Shown here: in pieces, positions 32,595 to 44,398 of the stretch
Layout: the number at the start of each line of letters is the position of its first letter
Numbering within the stretch: position 1 is the stretch's first letter
Origin: Cyprinodon diabolis
Lineage: Eukaryota > Chordata > Actinopteri > Cyprinodontiformes > Cyprinodontidae
Reading direction: 5' to 3'
DNA: 64,000 bases
Assembly: GCA_030533445.1 (NCBI GenBank)
Contig: CM060075.1
Location: forward strand, 37,963,719 to 38,027,718
The notes under the pieces: model-generated
What the model was told of the DNA's origin: nothing
Database searches by the model: none
Seen by the model: the letters and a program-made list of their open reading frames with translations, nothing else
Translations under genes and position numbers: made by a program

Positions 32595-33271
32595 GTCAGG
32601 AGGTATGGCTGTCCACTCGAGACATCCCCCTCAAGGGGATGTCTCGAGTCTCCCCCAGATTCATCGGTCCCTACAGGATCACTCGAGTCATCAACCCTTC
32701 AGCCGTCCGTCTCCAGCTACCTCAGTCCCTCCGGATCCACCCCACCTTCCACGTGTCCCAGATCAAGCCTGTCTCCTCGAGCCCTCTTTGCCCACCGTCC
32801 GACTCCCCACCACCCGCCCTGGAGGTCGATGGACATCCGGCCTTCACGGTTCGTTGCATCGTGGATTCCCGTCGACGAGGTCGCGGATGGCAGTACCTCG
32901 TCGACTGGGAGGGCTACGGACCGGAGGATCGCCAGTGGGTTCCAGGCTCGTACATCCTCGATCCAGCCCTCATCGAGGAGTACGAGCGTTCCTGCCCATC
33001 AACCTCTTCTGGACCGCCAAGGGGCGGTTCAGAGAACGTTTCACTAGAAATGCTAGCTGAAACATTAAATTCTGCTGCCCAAAACAACGAAAATCCTTGG
33101 CCACATTTGAAAGACTGCTTTTCATTTGAATTCAAGAGGGTCAACTGTATCATCATGCAATGCCAGATGTGTCTGCCAAAGGTGATTGAACTGGCAGCAT
33201 TCAATAACTTCACTGTTGGGAGCTGGAGAAATTCCACCTTTCTCCAGCAGAGTCCGCCGTGGATCCTCTGA
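32420..33271 (+). pseudogene. Pol C-terminus (chromodomain) fused in frame to hAT exon and LTR sequence
   Basis: This is the integrase C-terminal part and chromodomain ([19 protein letters not shown]) in the frame after the deletion. Instead of stopping near GPPRGG, it continues in frame into 63 codons of the duplicated hAT exon (SENVSLEML to NNFT), then into the 3' LTR, and stops at 33271. The join has about 4 bp of microhomology (CGGT). The result would be a chromodomain-BED-finger fusion, but there is no start signal for it because of the upstream frameshift. Confidence 0.75.
33025..33213 (+). repeat. Duplicate of the host-exon flank inside element C (189 bp)
   Basis: It appears identical to 28194-28382, the DNA directly left of the element, and both copies run into an LTR start at the same base. 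It replaces the polypurine tract region. Confidence 0.93.
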
Positions 33272-33910
33272 GGGAGCCTCCTGCACAGCTGCAGCTCGTC
33301 AAGATCATCAGAGGATCCACTACTTAAGCTGTCTTCAGACCTTGCCTCAACGCCACAGTGTTGTTTCAGTTGGTCAGCGCTTAAGCCTAGATCCTCAGAG
33401 TAATTCTATGACTTTTGAATCCAGCTTGGATTCTAACCCCTGTGTCTGTTTTCCAGGAAACCTGTGCCTCCTCTGTGAAAGCTCTGGAAGAGCTAACCTG
33501 CCGAGCCGACCCTCTGAGCCAAACCTGAAGATTCACAGAGAACCTCCAAGCAGCTCTGGACTAGAGCTGGGAATCCCAAAGCCAAGGTCTGTTCAAATTA
33601 GACGTGAGACGCTGAAGCAGCTAACGGACTCTGCTGATGAACTCTTCTCCAGAACCAACAGTGACTCTCCCAAAGCAAACCTCAAGAACCCTCAAGGTAC
33701 AATCAGTAAACATCTGGAAGTCAAACCTCTGTTGGCTACGCTAACTGAACTGTCTCTCACGCAGACTCCAGTGAACCTGAACCCAGGCCCCGAACCAGAA
33801 CCCGTACATTCAGTGTGCTTGTGCATCAATAAAACTGTTAAACTTTTATCCTTGTGTCCGTCTGTGGTGTTCTGCATTCTTGGGTCGCTTCCAGTGAACC
33901 CATCATGACA
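33214..33910 (+). repeat. 3' LTR of element C (697 bp)
   Basis: Same length as the 5' LTR, about four differences. It is followed by TTCAC and the rest of the hAT exon. Confidence 0.93.
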
Positions 33911-34020
33911 TTCACATCTAATCTGCAGAAGCATGCTTTGGTAAGTATTTAGTGCATTGGTACTTAAAACAAAGTTTTCATGACTAATAGCCAATTAGCA
34001 AAACAACCTGTTTCGTGGCA
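33911..34020 (+). pseudogene. hAT transposase exon 1, end, with splice donor
   Basis: After the duplicated TTCAC, the codons for SNLQKHAL complete the BED finger, and GTAAGT at 33941 is a consensus donor. The following intron-like sequence is cut at about 34021 by the Tc1 remnant. Confidence 0.6.
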
Positions 34021-35497
34021 ATTTTGATGATTTGAAGTGGCAACAAATGAAAATCCAAAATTCTGTGTGTCACAAAATTAGAATATTACTTAAGGCTAAT
34101 ACAAAAAAGGTATTTTTTAGAAATGTTGGCCAACTGAAAAGTATGAAAATGAAAAAATATGAGCATGTACAATACTCAATACTTGGTTGGAGCTCCTTTT
34201 GCCTCAATTACTGCATTAATGCGGCGTGGCATTGAGTCGATGAGTTTCTGGCACTGCTCAGGTGTTCTGAGAGCCCAGGTTGCTCTGATAGTGGCCTTCA
34301 ACTCTTCTGCGTTTTTGGGTCTGGCATTCTGCATCTTCCTTTTCACAATACCCCACAGATTTTCTATGGGGCTAAGGTCAGGGGAGTTGGCTGGCCAATT
34401 TAGAACAGAAATACCATGGTCCGTAAAGCAGGCACGGGTAGATTTTGCGCTGTGTGCAGGCGCCAAGTCCTGTTGGAACCTGAAATCTCCATCTCCATAG
34501 AGCAGGTCAGCAGCAGGAAGCATGAAGTGCTCTAAAACTTGCTGGTAGACGGCTGTGTTGACCCTGGATCTCAGGAAACAGAGTGGACCGACACCAGCAG
34601 ATGACATGGCACCCAAACCATCACTGATGGTGGAAACTTTACACTAGACTTCAGGCAACGTGGATCCTGTGCCTCTCCTGTCTTCCTCCAGACTCTGGGA
34701 CCTCGATTTCCAAAGGAAATGCAAAATTTGCTTTGGTCAGAAAACATGACTTTGGACCACTCAGCAGCAGTCCAGCTCTTTTTTTCCTTAGCCCAGGTGA
34801 GACGCTTTTCGCGCTGTTTCTTGGTCAACAGCGGCTTGACACGAGGTATGCGGCAGTTGAAACCCGTGTCTTTCAAGCGTCTCTTGGTGGTGGATCTTGA
34901 AGCACTGACTCCAGCAGCTGTCCACTCCTTGTGAATCTCCCCCACATTTTTAATGGGTTTTTTTCCACAATCTTGACTAGGGTGCGGTGATCCCTATCGC
35001 TTGTACACTTTTTCTGACCACAGTTTTTCCTTCCCTTTGCCTCTCTATCATTGTGTTTGGACACAGAGCTCTGAGAACAGCCAGCCTCTTCAGCAATAAC
35101 CTTTTGTGTCTTTCCCTCCTTGTGCAATGTGTCGATGGTCACCTTTTGGACAGCTGTCAAATCTGAAGTCTTCCCCATGTTTGTGTAGGCTTCAGAACTG
35201 GACTGAGAGACCATTTAAAGCCCTTTGCAGGTGTTTTGAGTTAATCAGCTGATTAGTTTGTGGCACCAGGTGTCTTAAAAATGTAACACTTACACAATAT
35301 TCTAATTTTGTGACACACGGAATTTTGGGATTTTCATTTGTTGCCACCTCAAATCATCAAAATTAAATATAATAAACATTTGAATGCATTAGTCTGTGTG
35401 CAATGAATAAATATAATGTACAAGTTACATCTTTTGAAGGCAGTTACTGAAATAAATCAAGTTTTTCAAAATATTCTAATTTACTGGCTTTTACCTG
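34021..35497 (-). mobile_element. Tc1 transposon, decayed and left-truncated
   Basis: The right inverted repeat is long and complete, ending ACCTG followed by TA at 35498-35499. The left one matches only from TTTTGATGATTTGAAGTGGC inward, so about 130 bp of terminus are missing. The transposase frame is broken. Confidence 0.8.
34176..35214 (-). pseudogene. Tc1 transposase, frameshifted
   Basis: The minus strand encodes three overlapping pieces: the N-terminal helix-turn-helix region (MGKTSDLTAVQK, SQSSVSKH) at 35214-34873, the middle with VMFSDQSKF (first Asp) at 34945-34571, and the end with FQQDLAPAHSA and NPIE-like SPIENLW at 34616-34176. Two frameshifts separate them. It is the same family as the copy at 56.5 kb but older. 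Confidence 0.85.
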
Positions 35498-35687
35498 TAA
35501 ATATAAACTGTATCAAGTGGAAGTCATATCAAGCATATATGGTCTTCCAAAAATACACAAGGAAGAGATATCACTCTTCCCGTTGTCAGCAGTATTAACT
35601 TGGTGACAAAATATTGCAAAACATCTTGCAGCAATTTTGGCTCCACTGGCTGGAAACACCTGCACACCACACACACCACATAAGTAG

Positions 35688-36880
35688 ATGTTTTGTTCAG
35701 TGGGAAACTTGACATCAAATCTACACAATGAGCAAAACCCTGGATGATCAGTGTGAAAAGTAAGTTTAAGATGGATTTTATTGCACTATTGCACAATTAT
35801 ATAGAACGGCAGAATATTTTGTACAGATGTTTTAGATGTTGTAAAGCTTAAAGAGTTTCCTGCATAATTTCTGAGAACTTGGATCCATCGTCAGGTGTGC
35901 TAAGAAAGGTTTTACCAGACTGTGAAAGTAATTTTTTTTGTTTGTTTTGTTATTGATGGTTTTGGAGTAATTCAATTCAATTCAGTTTATTTTTATAGCG
36001 CCAATTCACAAAACAAGTCATCTCAAGGCACTTTACAGTTCAACCAGATCATACAATCAAATTGATTCAAAGTTTTCTATCTGTGGAAAACCAGTTGATT
36101 GCATCGACTCATTGACAAATACAGTCCCTCACACTAAGCATGCTTGTCGGACAGTGGGGAGGAAAAACTCCCTTTTAACAGGAAGAAACCTCCAGCTGAA
36201 CCAGGCTCAGTGTGAGCGGCCATCTGCCGAGGTCGACTGGGGTTCAAGGAGACAGAAGCAGAGACACAAAAAGCAGCTGTAAAAGGCGGCCCCGTCCAGG
36301 AAACACACAGCCAGGGAGACGAGCACCGAGCCAGCTCCCATGTCAGAGGATGAAGAGAGCGCATCCACCCAGTCACAGTCAGAGAAACAGGACTACACTG
36401 GAAAACAGGGCGTTCGAGTAATAGGCTTTTAGATGACACTTTGTTTATTTCTTGGTAAGCACATAATTAAGTGCAAATTAATGTTCAGTCTAAAATAAAA
36501 GATAAGTCAATAAATAAATAAAATTTAAAAAGGAAACCATTCATTTAGTATTCCTATTGAACATGTTTTAAAAGCTACACTTTGTACTAAATGCTTACTC
36601 TTTTGTTACTAATTGCCTGAACAAAAATCTGTTTTAAATCACATGTATGTACAGTAGAGATTTTTTCACTTGCAGTTACATTGTAGTGGTTGACAAGTGT
36701 TCCCTGCTTTCAATAAGAAAACAGTACATTTGAGTTTTCTATGTGGATTTGTGTTTTGTAAAATTTAATTTTCAGTTGTTAAAAATGCTTGAATTTTTGT
36801 TATTGCTTGTACCTTACACATTGTTTATAGAAAAATGTCTAAAGCTAAATGCATTCTTTTATTGCTTTCAGTCATCTTTA
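35688..36880 (+). repeat. Dispersed repeat X, copy 1 (with an insertion)
   Basis: It shares long stretches with 40598-41190 (for example GTGGGAAACTTGACAT, GAGCAAAACCCTGGA and AATTTTTGTTATT), with about 650 bp extra from about 35970. No coding content was recognised. Confidence 0.65.
35970..36430. repeat. Dispersed fish repeat Y, copy 1
   Basis: AATTCAATTCAGTTTATTTT through CTCAAGGCACTTTACAG, GAAAACTCCCTTTTAACAGG and GCGGCCATCTGCCGAGG closely match 37525-37815. The pattern is common in teleost genomes. No protein is evident. Confidence 0.7.
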
Positions 36881-37519
36881 TCTTTTAACTCAGCATATCT
36901 CCCCTTAACACAATATCCATTTTCCCATGTTCTCCCCAGTTGCCCAGGGTCTAAAAAGTTCCCTTTACACAGGACTACTCATGTAAGAGACACAGTGCAA
37001 CAGCATAGGGGGACAGCTATCTGAGGCTACATCCAATTGAAGGAACTGCCCTTGGGTTAGAAGATAATTACTTGCAAACTCAATAGTAGATGATGATGAA
37101 AAATTAATCTTTAACATCCTAGCACATAGCCAGTAGGGTGTGTGTTCATAAACAATATATGACACTCCAGTATTATCTAATTAAATAACATATTTACCAT
37201 CCCTTCCGAGGTGGACAATCAAAATATTAAAGTTGAAAAACATGGTATATGCTCCTATCCTCGGAGAGGACAACATAATCCTTTGACTGTCTGCAAATAC
37301 TTGCAAGCATGAGAGCCTATGTGCTTGTCACCCAGATTCTAATGTTGCTTAAGTCTCCTTCCGTTGCATCAGAGTGAGTATGTCTTCTCTATTAACGCTA
37401 CTGTCTTCTGTAACTGGGGGGGAGTGGAAAGATATAATCACCCAAAGCCCCCCTCTTGATCCAGTGGTAAAAGTAAGCACTTTTACGTATATGCTGCGTC
37501 ATGTGGGGGTCATACTGTA
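36881..37519. other. Intergenic DNA, no gene seen
   Basis: No recognisable coding frame, RNA gene or element end. Confidence 0.4.
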
Positions 37520-37825
37520 CATATCAATCCAATTCAGTTTATTTATATAGCTCCAATTCAAAACACATGCCATCTCAAGGCACTTTACAGAGACAATTCA
37601 ACCAGATCATGAAGTCAGATTGGTTCAAAGTTTTCTAAGGAAAACCAGTTGGTTGCATCGACTCATTGACTCGAATGCAATCCCCACAAGCATGCTTGTA
37701 GCGACAGTGGAGAGGAAAACTCCCTTTTAACAGGAAGAAACCTCCAGGCTTAGTGTGAGCGGCCATCTGCTGAGGCCGACTGGGGTTCAAGAAGACAGAA
37801 GCAGAGATGCAGAAAGAAGTAAAGA
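37520..37825. repeat. Dispersed fish repeat Y, copy 2
   Basis: Same order of blocks as copy 1 (TTCAGTTTATTTATATAG, CTCAAGGCACTTTACAG, AGGAAGAAACCTCCAG, GGGGTTCAAGAAGACAG), same orientation, shorter. Confidence 0.7.
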
Positions 37826-37929
37826 CACAAAACACTTTTTGGGGGTCCGAAATAGAATTTTTATTTTGTGGATGTTAAGTAGGGGTAATAAATAAGAATG
37901 CAAAAAAATTCCACCGATAACATTTTGAC

Positions 37930-38130
37930 CAATATAGCAGTGTTAATTTTGTCTTTATTTGTTGTTGTTTAGTCTCAGTCACAATGACAAAAATCAATTT
38001 TAGTCTTAGTCATATTTAGTCGTTGCCTTCCCGATTTACTTTTAGTCTTAGTCTAAATGACGAAAATCTATTTTAGTCTTAGTCAAATTTAACTAATTTT
38101 TGTCATTTTAGTCATTTTAGTCAATGATGT
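37930..38130. repeat. Degenerate TTTTAGTCTTAGTC repeat
   Basis: TTTTAGTC, CTTAGTC and CATTTTAGTCA recur irregularly. It is low-complexity sequence of a kind often seen in fish transposon remnants. Confidence 0.6.
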
Positions 38131-39223
38131 AAATAATAGAACTTCTCCACACACTGCTTCTCTTTGTTCTACAAATCCAATTTTAATTTCTATATTCAGA
38201 AACTAGAGGGTTTTGGCTTTCAACTAATTTGGACTGTACAGTTCCTAAGTTATTTGCTTTTCCATTTGGGTATTGTTGGGTATTTCCATATTGTGTTTGT
38301 TGATCTCTAATTCATAAACATAATTTAATCTGGGTTTTTGATCCAAATAGTGCTACAAGTTGTCCTAGTTCTACAAACGATGGTAATGACATATATAGGC
38401 CGAGTCCTCCGTGATCTTCTGGGACTTAGCTCTTTGTCTCTGAAAAGGAAAAATAAATGAAGATATATATTCTCACATCAGCAGATGAAAAATATAATTC
38501 AAACAAACAATTAGAATGAAACATCTCTATTATTTGTCTAACATTAATCTGTGTCCTGCTTTTATAGCTTATTTTATCATAATAGTAGCCAAACTAAGGC
38601 AAAAAATATGATTTCAGTTTGAATTTAGACATCAACAAAAGATTTCTCACCTCTCAGAAAAAAGATATAATATAAGGTATACAAATTTCCTTCATGATGT
38701 AGTTCAGCGCCTGCTCTGCCGATAATGCAAGCGTAGAAGAAGAAATGTGCTGTTTACCTGTGCAAGGAAAGAAACAACGAAAGAAAAATGTCTGAGGACT
38801 TCAGTGTTGAGGAAGAGGATGAGTTCTTTGCTGAGCTGAATGCGCACTTTCATCTGGTTTGGTCTGCCGCGGTTTCCATAGGCTCGTGAACTCGCTTTTA
38901 GGAAATCCTATACACTACTGTTTATGCTCTATAAACATTCTAAATGACTTCGTTTCGAGTAAATTCTGGATGCTACCCACTCAGGACACTTGGAATACAT
39001 TGGACGAGCAGTATGGAGGAATATTGACACGTTTTTTGTGGACTTTTATGGACCTTTCTGCCTCGGGCACCATAGACCTCCATTATTTGAATGTCAGCAG
39101 ACAGCAAGAAGCCTCCCAGATCTCCAGATGCATTTGAGATATCAAAAAAGTACTCCAGAGTGTTGTTCAGCATGGGGGTGAGTAGAAAATGAAGGCTAAT
39201 CATGTTTTAGGTGTACTATTCCT
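38131..39223. other. Intergenic DNA, no gene recognised
   Basis: The part 38790-39210 is less AT-rich and has short open frames, for example an acidic start (MSEDFSVEEEDEFF, from 38790), but these stop quickly and match no family I recognise. It may be transposon remnant. Confidence 0.35.
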
Positions 39224-39844
39224 TTAATGGAGCTACTGGGCTCAGCGCAAGCGTATTGGTCCTCACAAACACAGTAAAACAGGAATGTGTGTGTGGCGCG
39301 CAAAGTTAGAGGATGTGGATTCGTCACAGTCACAATAACCATGACATGAAATTTTCCTACCCTACAACAGGGATGTTCTTCTGGCAAACGGGTAGATAAA
39401 TAAGGATCTCACCGAATTTGGTGGAAGCTACATCTCGTTCGTTACATTCGCCATCTTCCCTTTAATTTTCTGCACCTGCACTTGGGTGCAGAAGCCTGTT
39501 AAAGGGCAGTATTTTCAGCGCCCAAAGACCATAAAGTTCTGAGACGCTGATTGGCCATTAAATTCACCTAGCAATAGTACATGATTGGCAGATTCTCTGC
39601 AAATGTGGGGCTGTCTGATCACAGCCCCCAGACCAGAGACGGTAGGAGTCTGTCTGTGGAAATCCACAAATTAATGACAGTAGGTAGGGAAATGTAGTTT
39701 ATATAATTTGTTTTGCTTATAGGTACACACTCTAGAGAGTAAAACTGACATTTATGAGTTAATTTCTAAAAATATATTTTACGTTTCTCTCTTCTTATCA
39801 GGGAGGGCGGTGTCCCAGCGCCCCCTATGGGCCGGCCGCCACTG
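39224..39844. repeat. Dispersed repeat Z, copy 1 (hAT-like end)
   Basis: It matches 53513-54121 over its whole length, same orientation, with small indels. Its right end reads, on the minus strand, CAGTGGCGGC, a hAT-like terminus. No transposase frame. Confidence 0.75.
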
Positions 39845-39894
39845 GTGTGTTGGCTGCATAGGTATGGTAACTTATTTTATTTACTTCAGATTTG

Positions 39895-40205
39895 AGTCAG
39901 AGGGAGCAGGATACTGAAAAAAGGGAGCCAAAGATGGACCCTTGGGGAACACCCCATGTGATTGTTTTCTCTGATGCAACTTTACCTACTGACACAAAAA
40001 AGTCCCTGTTCATGAAAAGTTAAACCTATCTAGTGCTGCTTCATTAAGTCTGAACCTGTTTTCCAGGAGCTTCAGTATAATGAAGTGATCAACATAGTTG
40101 AATGAAGCACTGAGGTCCAATAATACCTGCAATGTGGTTCTTCCACTGCCTTTATACTGAAGTCAATGAATATCTTGACAAGGGCAGTCTCTGTACTGTG
40201 GTGTG
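39895..40205 (-). pseudogene. L2-like LINE reverse transcriptase fragment
   Basis: The minus strand reads VLLDLSASFNYVDH near 40125-40080 and TWGVPQGSIFGSL near 39960-39925, corresponding to the LDLSAAFDTVDH and CGVPQGS motifs of L2-type reverse transcriptase. Stops and frame breaks lie between. Confidence 0.65.
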
Positions 40206-40494
40206 AATAGAAGCCTTGACTGGAAAATGTCAAAATGGCTGATCATTGTTAGTAACTCTCTTAAGAAAAATTATCTATATAATAATATATCACTATTTAA
40301 AATAGGAACATTTATTAGGCTTTTTGGGGCGGTGATGGTTACACAATCAAACAGCTGCCTAAAGGAGTGGCCTTTTCTATCACTTCTTTATGCATTTAAG
40401 ATCCACTCACTTCCTCAAAAACAGGTTTTATTTATCCATGATCAAGGAATTGTGTTTTAAAAGACAAAAGTGATCTTGGTAGCTCTTAAAACTG

Positions 40495-41190
40495 TTTTCT
40501 CATTGTGGTTATTTTGCTAATGGATTGTTGCAGTCTGAGTGAGGATGGTGCAACACTTTTCTAACCCAAGAAGACCAGTTAGACTAGTTATGATTGTATG
40601 TTTTGTTACGTGGGAAACTTGACATTACATCTACACAATGAGCAAAACCCTGGAGGATCAATGTAAAAAGTCAGTTAAAGATTTAGTTTAAGGCCATCCT
40701 CTTTAAACACCATTACCTGGATGACTGACACTTACATTTTTTTCTATTGCACAGTTATAAAGAATGGCAGCATAATTTCTACAGCAGTAACAATAAGCAA
40801 TACTTATTTATCAAAGAACAGATGGTGTGAAGCTAAAAAGGTTTCCTGCATAATGTCTGTGAACTTAGATTTGTCTTCAGCTGTGTGAAGACAGGCTTTA
40901 CAAGACTGTCAAAATAAATGTATTTCTTTGTTTTGCCATTTCTTCTTGATTGTTTTTGGAGTAAGAGGCTGTTTTATATTGCATGTGTGTACAGTAGAGA
41001 TATTTTCAATTGCAGGTACATTTCTGTGGCTCACAAGAGTTCCCTGCTTTCAATTACCAAACGGCACATTTTAGTTTTCTATGGGGATTTGTGCTTTTTA
41101 AGATTTTATTTTCAATTCTTAAAAATATGTGAATTTTTGTTATTTCTTGTACCTTCAACACTGTTTGTAGAAAAATGTCAACAAATTGTG
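40495..41190 (+). repeat. Dispersed repeat X, copy 2
   Basis: It matches copy 1 without that copy's internal insertion. Its left part also matches 46270-46745 in reverse orientation. Confidence 0.65.
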
Positions 41191-41199
41191 TTTCTATTT

Positions 41200-42540
41200 C
41201 AGTATTTCACCAAATCATAGTAACAATTATAAAATAACATTTTACCAGTTCTAGCCACCCTATATTTATTTACTTACTGTTCCTTCACAAACCTGGGTAA
41301 GAATAAAAGTGACTTCTACTTAAAAAAAAGCAACTGTTTTAAATCAGTCTAGGTAGCTGAACAGAGAGCTGGGGAAGGATGCCTTGCTGTGCTGACTTAC
41401 CTTCTTCTGTTAAGAGAAAACGGTTCACACAATAAATGAGAACTGTAAAACATAAAATCAGTGGGGAAAAAAAATTAATTCCAGAAATAATGTAAGATTT
41501 TAAAATTGATATGCATGTATAAAATCAACACATTATAAATACATAAACTGTCACTTATGAAAGCTAACCAAAATCAGTCACATTTAAGTGTCCAACCACA
41601 CTACATATAAAACCACTAACATTATTACAAAAATTATTTACTGAACATAAATGTTATGCAAGATTTTAACCACTTATGAGAAAACTTGAGAGAACTTTAT
41701 ATACTGAATTTAGTTCAATTACACTCGGTAAATACGATATGCAAAATTTAACATGAGAGATTATGAAATGGGTTAAATAGGAAACACCAAGAATAACAAC
41801 TTACCACAAAAAGATCCAATCAATAAAAACTTTAAAATCGTTTCTATTAGGCTATTCATTTTTTTTCTTTCTTTCTTTCTTTTCTGAAGAGTAAAAGTAG
41901 TCAGCCTTATTTATACTAAATTAGTTGACCCTCCCACTAATGGGAGGACAGGTTCACACCTTTTTTTTTTTTTCAATTTCAAAATTTCCTCCCACTCTGC
42001 TTTGTCATGACTTATTCCTGACTGATTTATTAGCAGGTATGAAGTAACAAGTCCTGTCATCAGGTAATCTAGACTCAGCTTCATTGCTATATTCACCTTA
42101 TTTACTCGCCATTTTTAGAAAATCTCAGGCTGAGATGCAAAGAAACAGAATCCCAAATGAAACAGTGTTATTTGTCCCTAAGCATAAAAGCCAGCTCCAT
42201 AGGTTGTAGAAAAGCAGTAGAAGTAGACATCAATTTGTGAGGAGACAATTAGTTTGCTGGAACATATAGTTTTGATATACCTTAGTTGGATTTAGATATA
42301 CCTAATAAAATGACTGATTAAATTGTGTGACTCCTTTCCTGCCTGCACTAACTAACTAACAAAACCAGTGATTTTGAACCTTTTCTGAGCTGTGGTACAT
42401 TTTTTACATTTACAAAACCCTCGGGCACACCACCAACCAAAATAGATATAGTTACTAATATAGTTTCTAGATGTATTTATACTCACTTGGATGGAAATCT
42501 GGGCCTGTTTCCTTGAACACAAAAGAGATATCCTGGCAGG
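41200..42540. other. AT-rich DNA, no gene seen; CTTT run at 41857-41885
   Basis: It contains a short CTTT microsatellite and poly-T tracts. No coding frame of note. Confidence 0.4.
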
Positions 42541-42947
42541 ATTTTCTGTTCCTGTTCTAAGATTTTATCGCAGTGAAGTATGAGAAGCTTGGAAATAGGA
42601 GAAATGTCAAAGTAGCTTTGTTGGCCAGCTCCTGGGCTACAGATAACCAAAAACAGTCCAAAGAAAGATGATTACAGTTTAGCTTCAAACTATGAGCTTG
42701 TTTCAGTTCATTGAGTTCCTCTTGCTCCTTTAAAGTCATGTCTTTTCCAGCAACGGATACTGAGCGGTATGGGGCCCTAACCCAGCCAAGACATTCTTTG
42801 AAAAATGGAAAGAAATAAAATGATAAATTCTCCTCAAGAGTTTTTAAATGTGTGCCAATCACCTCGCACATTGCAGCAGTGTTGCCATCTTGCAGTTTCT
42901 CGGTGAGCAGGAATAACTCAAGGTTGGTAGGCTGCATATTAGGGGTG

Positions 42948-43525
42948 GGTAAAATAATTGAAGAATCGATGCATCACAATTGTTTCACACAAAATTCATG
43001 AACGATGCGGGAGCCCCTCAGAATCGATTCACCTCCTGAACGTTGGGGGCGCTGTCGGGTGAAGACGGCTGTGTTGGAGTCGCTAAAGGCTGCAGAAAGA
43101 GTCACGCTGACGTGCGATGGCTGGACTTCAAGAGCGACTGACCCCTACATAACCATCAATTCTCATTTCATATCAAATGAGTGGGAATTAGTTTCAAATG
43201 TGCTTTAGACCAGGCCGCTTCACAGAAGTCACACAGGGAGCAACATAGCCAACATGTTGATGGAGGCAATAAACGAATCGGGCATAACCGGAAACGTAGC
43301 CACTGTTGTTACAGATAATGCTGCCAACATGCTAGTTGCTGTCGATATCACTGAGCTATTACATGTTGGCTGTTGTGCCCATGTGCTCAACTTGGCATCC
43401 CAGGCTGCTCTTAAAACTCCTGGAGTCACACGGCTTCAAAAATCAGCATTGAATCTAATCGAATTGCATCGGATCAGATCGAATCGTAACAGCAATAATC
43501 GAAATCGAATTAAATCTTGAGGTTC
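42948..43525 (+). mobile_element. hAT deletion derivative nested in the ZBED5-like pseudogene
   Basis: From AGGGGTGGGTAAAATAATTG to about AATCGAATTAAATCTTGAGG, an AATCGAT-rich insertion. It carries Ac/ZBED1-like transposase pieces on the plus strand (LTCDGWTSRATDPYITI; NVATVVTDNAANM; VGCCAHVLNLASQ). The catalytic region is mostly deleted. Exact ends are approximate. Confidence 0.6.
43005..43480 (+). pseudogene. Ac/ZBED1-like transposase fragment
   Basis: Two frames give a DGWTS motif and then TDNAANM and CCAHVLNLA, conserved blocks of Ac-type hAT transposases. A stop at 43207-43209 and a frame change lie between them. No N-terminal finger and no dimerisation domain. Confidence 0.6.
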
Positions 43526-44398
43526 CAAACAATACGCAGCTCTACAGCATATGCTGTTGCCAGACCTGCACCTTTAAAAGCAACCCATTCATTTCATCAG
43601 TGCTTGTAAGCAGGTTTTCATTTCGGCCTTGCATCTCTGTGATCAGTTCATTCAGATAGCGAAATATATCAGCCAGGCATGCCAGCTTTGCACACCACTC
43701 CTCAAATGCAAGCAGCTTTGAGTAATCGGACCTCTCTTTTGTCAGAAATACTATAACTTCCTCTCGCAACTCATGCACACAGGCCCGCACTTTGACGCAA
43801 GAAAGCAACCGGACCTCCATATGGAGTAATACGATTTTATGTTCCGTTCCCATTTCTTCATACAAAGACGCAAATCAGCGACATCTCAATAGTTGCGTCT
43901 TCACAAAGTTCAATATGCAGACAACACCTTCTGACACAGGCCCTTTAGCTATCTCTTTGGCTGCGTCAGGACCAAGCATCTCAGTTCAGCAACAAGGTAG
44001 CCAGCTTTAAGGGCTCTCTAATTAACCTTTTTGATTTTTCCTCAAAAAAGTTGCCTGTTTCTCATTGTTTGTACTTAAGCTTTCAGAATAGTCCATCCGC
44101 TTGTTTTGAACCAAAGGATGTTTGATTTGCAGATGGTGTTGCTTGGCACCATGGCTCTATTAAAGAGCTTATCACCACACACCAAGCACAGGGGAGATGG
44201 TGCAGCTTTTGCTGTATGGCCTTGTCTTTTTTCTTTTGTGGACCACTAATACTAGGACCTTCATCTGGGTCACAATTTTGTCCATGGCCATGTTCGGCAT
44301 TTGCATTTTCCCCTTTCAAAGACTTCTGCATTACTGTGACTAACTCAACTTGCTGAAATCCAAAACTGTCACTGACGCTTTTGTCTTTACAGACATTT

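Larger units (their letters stand above)
28383..33910 (+). mobile_element. Sushi-type LTR retrotransposon C with a captured exon segment
   Basis: Two 697-bp LTRs (28383-29079 and 33214-33910) differ at about four positions. The flanks carry a perfect duplication TTCAC (28378-28382 and 33911-33915). Gag and pol are of the same sushi type as element D. Pol has lost about 400 bp of integrase. Between the pol C-terminus and the 3' LTR there is a 189-bp copy of the host exon flank instead of the usual polypurine tract, so the element probably cannot prime plus-strand DNA normally. Confidence 0.93.
42540..44345 (-). pseudogene. ZBED5-like hAT transposase pseudogene
   Basis: Minus-strand pieces line up in order with hAT proteins of the ZBED5/Charlie kind: an N-terminal finger remnant (44331-44083), a middle block with [20 protein letters not shown] (43865-43542), and a C-terminal block with ELFLLTEKLQ, LKEQEELNEL and LSLDCFW (42937-42557). 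The middle and end are separated by another hAT insertion, and parts between finger and middle are missing. Several stops and shifts. It is not functional. Confidence 0.65.

Noticed and set aside
33025..33213. Part of the 3' LTR of element C
   Set aside because: At first the LTR seemed to begin at 33025 because the match with 28194 starts there. The TTCAC duplication and comparison with LTR D show the LTR begins at TGTTGGG (28383 and 33214).
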